Made by a program: the position numbers and the translations under genes. Positions 59,101 to 64,000 of a DNA stretch of 64,000 nucleotides are shown here, one piece after another (within the stretch, counting starts at the first letter, position 1; the number at the start of each line of letters is the position of its first letter). Source of the stretch: Parietaria judaica (lineage: Eukaryota; Streptophyta; Magnoliopsida; Rosales; Urticaceae); NCBI GenBank assembly GCA_954871525.1, contig OX940865.1, positions 27,326,420 through 27,390,419 on the forward strand. Reading direction: 5' to 3'. The notes beneath the pieces were generated by a model. That model saw only the letters and a list, made by a program, of their open reading frames with translations, was not told where the DNA came from and did not search any database.

Positions 59101-61750
59101 AGAAAAATTAAAAGTTACAAAAAATTATTCAAAACTATGTCATTTTTATTTGATGGGGACAATATAAACATATGAATTCAGTGAAAGAAAAAACAGAAGA
59201 ACTCTGACAACGAAATAATGAGCTCATTCATGAATCTTCGACTTTTTTAAGAAATTACTTGGATGAAATAATTCTCGGGGGTTTTGAACCAAGCCGTAAG
59301 CCTTGCCGAGCGTTGTTTGTCCTCTCCGATACCGAAAAGAAAATCGCGAGTGCACTCGTCGCCCTTCTCCACATTCTGGGTTGGCCACAATAATGTGTAA
59401 CTGAAAACCACAAGTTTTTTTATAGAGTTTAAATTTTCCTCCTCTTGCTTCTAATAGCTATGAGTTTTTATGTAAGGAAGTTTATAAAATCATAACGTAA
59501 AAAACGCTTTATGTGCAACATTACGATAGTTTTGATGATTCCAATTTAGAAGACAACCTGACAGCAGAATCGAAAGTTCCGTCTGGCATGAAAAGGAAAG
59601 GAGCCACTCTAAAGTTCGGTTCATCGCTGTGGCGCAAAGCTGAACCCAATTCATCCATCACATACCTAACCACATAGAAAACATAATTACCAAAGTAAAT
59701 ATGGTCCACAAAGCTGAACCTTAAAAAGCGGTAATCAGCGAAAAAAATCCCGCACCTGTTTTCGGGTCGCTACCAGTACAGGTTGAGGACCGGGACCAGT
59801 TTCCACATTTGGTTTTATTATACTACTATATATTGTATTTTTAAGTAATTGATTTGATTATACTAATATATATTTTTTTAGGAAAAGTCGTAAAATCCCT
59901 GGTCCCACCCCTACTAGTACCATTAGCGGAAAAGCTGATAGGGCTGCACAGGATTAACACACAGCACAAACATAATTAACAATGCATACCACACAGATGT
60001 CTCATCAATCTTCTCGTCATTAGCAAGTCTATATGTCATTAAGTAGAGCCACATTGCACTAAGCACACGATCCGCAAGAGGCTCATCGGCACTCCATTCA
60101 GGCAGACGAGGCTGCAGCTTCGAGTCAATAACGTGTTTCTTCTGTTCAAGTATACTTGAGGCTGTCACGCCATTCAGAACCGAAATTGTAGGAACGGATT
60201 TTATTATTTCAACAGCACTTTCTCCTAGTGGCCCCGGGATATCCACCTACGTAACCAATCCATATTTTTCTGTATTTAAAACTTTTGTCGAAAATAAGAA
60301 TTAAAGGAAATTCGATTTCCTAATTAGTTTCAGTAGAATCACCTCCAATGACCGTAAGCACGGGAATTCACTCAGAAATGAATACAAATCACCGACTTGG
60401 TTCTGTTCCAACGGGTTCCCTCGTATATTCAAGTATGACAGAGAAGAAAAACGAGCAGGTGAAAAGGCCTGCAAGAAGTTTCAGATCACAGAAATTTATG
60501 ATTTTTTTTAAGAAATAATACTGGAAAAAGAAAACATATGCATATAATCCTTAATTTATAAATCCCAATATGTACTGACCTTGGTGATCAAATTGTGAAT
60601 GCCTCGATCGGAAAGGTCAAGAGATGCGACTTCTTGAAAGGAATTACCGTCTTGAATATCGTCGAAGCCAGGATTTTCCTTGTCGTACACATCAGCACAG
60701 AAACCCAATGCCCAATTGCCATAGTTATGAGTGAACTTTGAATTATAGATTTCCAAATTTGGTAGTTTCTGCAGAACCATCTCGGTCAATTGACTGCCAC
60801 TGAAAAATTCAAAATGTCAAAACTAAAAAGTCGAATGTCTCTAAATTTCTTTCGAATTTCGGGTGTTGGAAAGTGTACCATTTTCTCACTACCGGATTAT
60901 TATTAAGCCAGAGAGCTTGTAGGCTTTTGAATTTGGTAATCTCTTGAAGAACAACGTCTGCGTTTTCGAGCTTATTTCCGCATAGACTAAGAACAAGCAA
61001 ATCCTAATCATAAAGACACAGAAAAGTGTTAAAGAAAGAGAATCATCGCACATTTTTTCTTGTTTATGATCCGAATTTCGATTAGATTGCTTAATCAATC
61101 ATGTTCGCTATTGCCAAGCGATGATCAGTGTGAATCAAGAAACACACCGGAAATTTGTTCGCTAAGTCCAACGACAGCAACATATCATCCTCGATTTCGA
61201 GCTCGTCGAGCTCCAACCACCTCACCGTCCAACCACCTCACCGTCAGCTCTCCTCGCTCCCTCGCAGCTCCGATTTCGCTTTCCACAATCTCTAAAGCCG
61301 TCTTCTTTGCGCCATTTCCGCTCTCTTCCTCCGAATCACCGTCCACGCACATGATCGAGGCCATCCTCGCCGCCAGTCCCGGCACTTCCAGCAACTGCAA
61401 AACACTCCATCACTCATCCGAATCCAAACAGAATAACGAGCTCATCGCTTCATCGGTCCGTTACCAGTTACCTGCTTGTAGGCGTCGGAGAGGCGGAAAG
61501 TCCAGGCGTGGTCGACGAGGAAGACGTCGGAGTGCTTCTCCATGGAATCCTCCGTGAGCGCGAGCTTCCTCTGAGCTCCTTCGTCGCCGCACGGCTCGAT
61601 TTGGAAGAAGGAGCCGCCATCGAAGGCCTCCGAGGAGAGCTTGTGGAAGAGCTGGCGGTGCAGCGGCTGAGGCAGCCCCGAGGCGGCGAGGAGGAGGCCG
61701 TGGACTTTCTCGAAGTCTTCGAACGACTGAATCTTACCGGCGGCAGCCAT
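56131..61750 (-). CDS. TTLL12: Tubulin-tyrosine ligase-like protein 12 (plant LRR-TTL type), frame broken in exon 2
   Basis: A multi-exon gene with start ATG 61750-61748 and stop TAA 56133-56131. Exon 1 (61750-61472) encodes MAAAGKIQSFEDFEKVHGLL; exon 2 (61394-61148) follows at phase 0. Next come leucine-rich repeats (LVLSLCGNKLENADVVLQEI, FKSLQALWLNNNPVV) and the C-terminal TTL ATP-grasp domain (NLWILKPWNMARTIDTSVT, KKFDLRYVVLV, MSRAIYGVDVML). The final exon has a Cys pair, VTYCPDCTRACKYD. TTLL12 proteins are atypical TTL members; human TTLL12 has no proven glycylase or glutamylase activity. Exon 2 carries a 16-bp tandem duplication (61213-61244) that shifts the frame to TGA 61187-61185, about 160 codons from the start. 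A separate 166-bp tandem duplication lies at 57138-57459. The other exons I could read are open, so this is either a recent null allele or an assembly error. Confidence 0.85.
57138..57459. repeat. Tandem duplication (about 166 bp) covering intron and part of a TTLL12 exon
   Basis: Units 57138-57303 and 57304-57459 are nearly identical apart from poly-A length. On the minus strand the full exon begins at about 57488 (LANNPYTLEKHSLFEYETHF) and its donor is at the ATG|GTATTT near 57410. The second unit repeats LEKHSLFEYETHFTVM and the same donor but not the exon's acceptor, so it should be skipped as intron. Confidence 0.9.
61213..61244. repeat. 16-bp perfect tandem duplication in TTLL12 exon 2
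   Basis: CCAACCACCTCACCGT occurs twice back to back. Exon 2 is 247 bp long as written; removing one unit gives 231 bp, divisible by three, which agrees with phase-0 junctions on both sides. See the TTLL12 entry. Confidence 0.97.
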
Positions 61751-61772
61751 TGGTGGTCGGAGCTTCGCCGGA

Positions 61773-61775
<3 letters not shown>

Positions 61776-61809
<34 letters not shown>
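61776..61809. repeat. (CT)n tract in the TTLL12 5' UTR
   Basis: About 17 CT units (GA on the sense strand) starting 26 bp upstream of the ATG. Such GA/CT tracts are common in plant 5' leaders. Confidence 0.92.
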
Positions 61810-61811
<2 letters not shown>

Positions 61812-62495
61812 AGAGATTTTTGCCGCGAGCTTTGGAGCTTGGTGTCGGCTTTCAGAGAATACGAAATACTTGGGCCTGATATTGGGCCTGGGCTCTAGAT
61901 AAAATTGGGCTTAAATAAATGTAAAAATTTAGCGGCAAAAGTTCCCACATATACGAGTAGGCCACACATTTCCAAACTTTGTTTTGTGAGGAAAAAGTGT
62001 TCAATATTACTAAATTTTCCTCCGTAATTACTAATTGCAATTTTTTTTTATTTGTCATATGTTAAGATTAAAACTAATATACCACAATTTTAAAAATAGG
62101 ATGCGATTTTAAAATGTGAAACATATTGCAAAACGATTATCCTCTACGAATTTTAATGTCCTAAAAATGATTTATCATGGTCACGTCGTCGATATCGTTG
62201 AATAACATCTTAATCAATGTCTGTCAATAAAATAGCATTTAATAAATCATCAATCGAACTTGATCAACTAGGTTGATGAAGCCCTATTTGAATGTATATT
62301 TGTCGAATTTGATCAATTAAGTTAGGATCAAAGTCTTCAATCAGAATTCGAATTCATGATCATTGGGTAAGACTTTTGGATCAAATCCTTTCTTATATTG
62401 TTTGTGTACAATACCTTTCATATATTCTCATTTTCCTCTCGAAATGGTGATGCATTATTATTTTTAGAATATACACAATAAATTATTCAAAACTT

Positions 62496-62537
<42 letters not shown>

Positions 62538-64000
62538 AAAAAACTTAAGTACTAATCAATCCATAATATACAACAATAAAAAAAAATTAACCTATGATTC
62601 CACAATTTACATATCCAATTCAACTAGCATGTAGAATGGGCATATCAAAGATTGTCGGAACTCGGAGTCAAAGATTTGAAACTCCTAGTGTTGTTTTTGT
62701 GTGAAACCAAAGAAAATGCAATATTGAATATGAATCTATAAATAAATAAAGAAAGAAAGAACATTGAAAATGAAGCAACAAAACACAATACAACACACAC
62801 GATAAACAGTAACACAATAAATTACTTGCATTTTCACTTAACCACTGCAAGATGGTCGGCTGTGACCCGTGAGAATCGGTAAGAGTTTAATGACTAAAAA
62901 ACTAAAAATAAAAACCATAAATTAATGACTATACGAGGGAATTATGTGAAAAACTAAAATTCAAGGGATAAATTGCGTGAACATGCAATATGTAAGGACG
63001 GGACCGTAAATAAATAAACTGAATAGAGATCTACTGCATGCATCCGTATAGAAGGAACTAGGAAGAACGAGAGCGGGACCCACCAGACAATAAACGCGAA
63101 ATCACGGAGTCAATCAAGTCAACGCTAAAGGCGGTCAAACATATCATCGTACGCAGATGAAACATCACCGTCGCTTGCGAAGCACTCGAACACTCTTCCA
63201 TTTAATAATTATATTTTTTCTGACCCGAAAATACCCTCTCTCTCTTTTTTTTTTCTTGGATAATTTAAGAGATAACTAGTGGACGGCACCGCGCTTCGCG
63301 CGGTGGCAATTAATTATTGATTATAAAGTTTAAAAAATATATTTTTTAAATTTAGTAAATTATCGGTAATTATACTTGAATATTTTAAATTTAATAAATA
63401 ATTATCGAAGAAAACTTGGTAAATATAAACATCGGACCGCTTTATAGAAACAGTCATTTCGTCTATTCTATCTCTAACTTGATGAAATATATCACCGCTA
63501 GATCAATTCATTTAAGTTGAAATCTGAAAACTAACAAAATAAAATCTATAATAAACTCATTTCTTATAATTCATAGATATCGCTATAGATTATAAGTATG
63601 CTAATTACATTTTTTAGATTATGTGTTGTAGTAACTTCTGAATGGACTATAATGTATAAATTCATTTCTCATCAAATTAAAATGACTTTTTTATTTATTA
63701 TTATTGCGTTATTATAGTATTAAAAAAAATAGATGTGTAATAATTCGTATATCATGTCTTGATTATAAAAATATGCATTTTATTATTTAACAAAATACAA
63801 CAACTCCAATGCCAAATGTATCACGTATACTCGAAATAGCAATATCACCACATATTAATTAAGGTAAATTATATTAATATGAATGTTTTAGAAGAAAACA
63901 CAAATCAAGTTCATTGCGTTTGAGTGATTTATCACGGTTGTTAAAAAAATTACTAACAAATCTCTTCACATAATTTGACTAAATGATTTACCATGGCTAA
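61810..64000. other. Gene-free right end of the window
   Basis: TTLL12 promoter at the left, then AT-rich DNA with a (TA)n tract at 62499-62533 and a (CT)n/poly-T stretch near 63236-63255. A CACCGCGC-TTC-GCGCGGTG hairpin lies at about 63287-63305. No gene, RNA gene or complete transposon is supported. Confidence 0.55.
62499..62533. repeat. (TA)n microsatellite
   Basis: About 17 TA units in intergenic DNA. Confidence 0.93.

Overview
This is nuclear DNA from a flowering plant, almost certainly a eudicot. Coding blocks are split by short GT-AG introns. The intergenic DNA is AT-rich with many (TA)n and (CT)n tracts. The recognised genes are plant families: the fused peroxisomal ABC transporter PXA1, a CYP92-type P450, an RLCK-VII kinase, aleurain proteases, two PPR proteins and a plant-type LRR-TTLL12. 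I could not fix the species.

Layout. 1-6292 (+): 3' two-thirds or more of PXA1/ABCD1. 7196-8446 (-): complex I subunit NDUFS5. 8584-8665 (+): tRNA-Ser(GCT). 9312-10986 (-): RBX1. 12146-12316 (-): a 56-residue putative membrane protein. 13582-14001 (+): a two-exon LYR-motif protein. 16478-20039 (+): CYP92-like P450. 20.3-22.1 kb: an unexplained minus-strand reading frame, a hAT-type MITE and a period-type AT repeat. 22482-24669 (-): RIPK-like kinase. 24.7-32.8 kb: gene-poor AT-rich DNA. 32807-34100: a solo LTR with 5-bp target duplication. 35855-38210 and 40344-42702 (+): tandem aleurain-type cysteine proteases. 43129-45117 (-): SLO1-like PPR-E protein. 46537-48318 (-): P-class PPR protein. 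49704-52694 (+): TMEM192/FIP1-like membrane coiled-coil protein. 53.0-55.9 kb: gene relics broken up by two TIR transposons. 56131-61750 (-): TTLL12-like LRR plus tubulin-ligase protein. 61.8-64 kb: no gene seen.

The genes are independent transcription units with no operon-like logic. NDUFS5, the LYR protein and the SLO1-like PPR all touch mitochondrial complex I, probably by coincidence. PXA1 imports acyl-CoAs and jasmonate precursors into peroxisomes, RBX1 is the RING subunit of cullin ligases, and the aleurains are vacuolar proteases.

I did not find a convincing new biological system. The most informative observations are structural. TTLL12 exon 2 carries a 16-bp tandem duplication that breaks the frame, and the same gene has a 166-bp tandem duplication copying part of another exon. 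The aleurain tandem pair includes a downstream copy that lost the NPIR vacuolar sorting motif and has a non-GT splice donor. Three short elements share CAGGGCCGG-type ends with 8-bp target duplications. A fragmented unidentified gene lies between FIP1 and TTLL12. All homology statements come from recognising sequence motifs; no database search was run.
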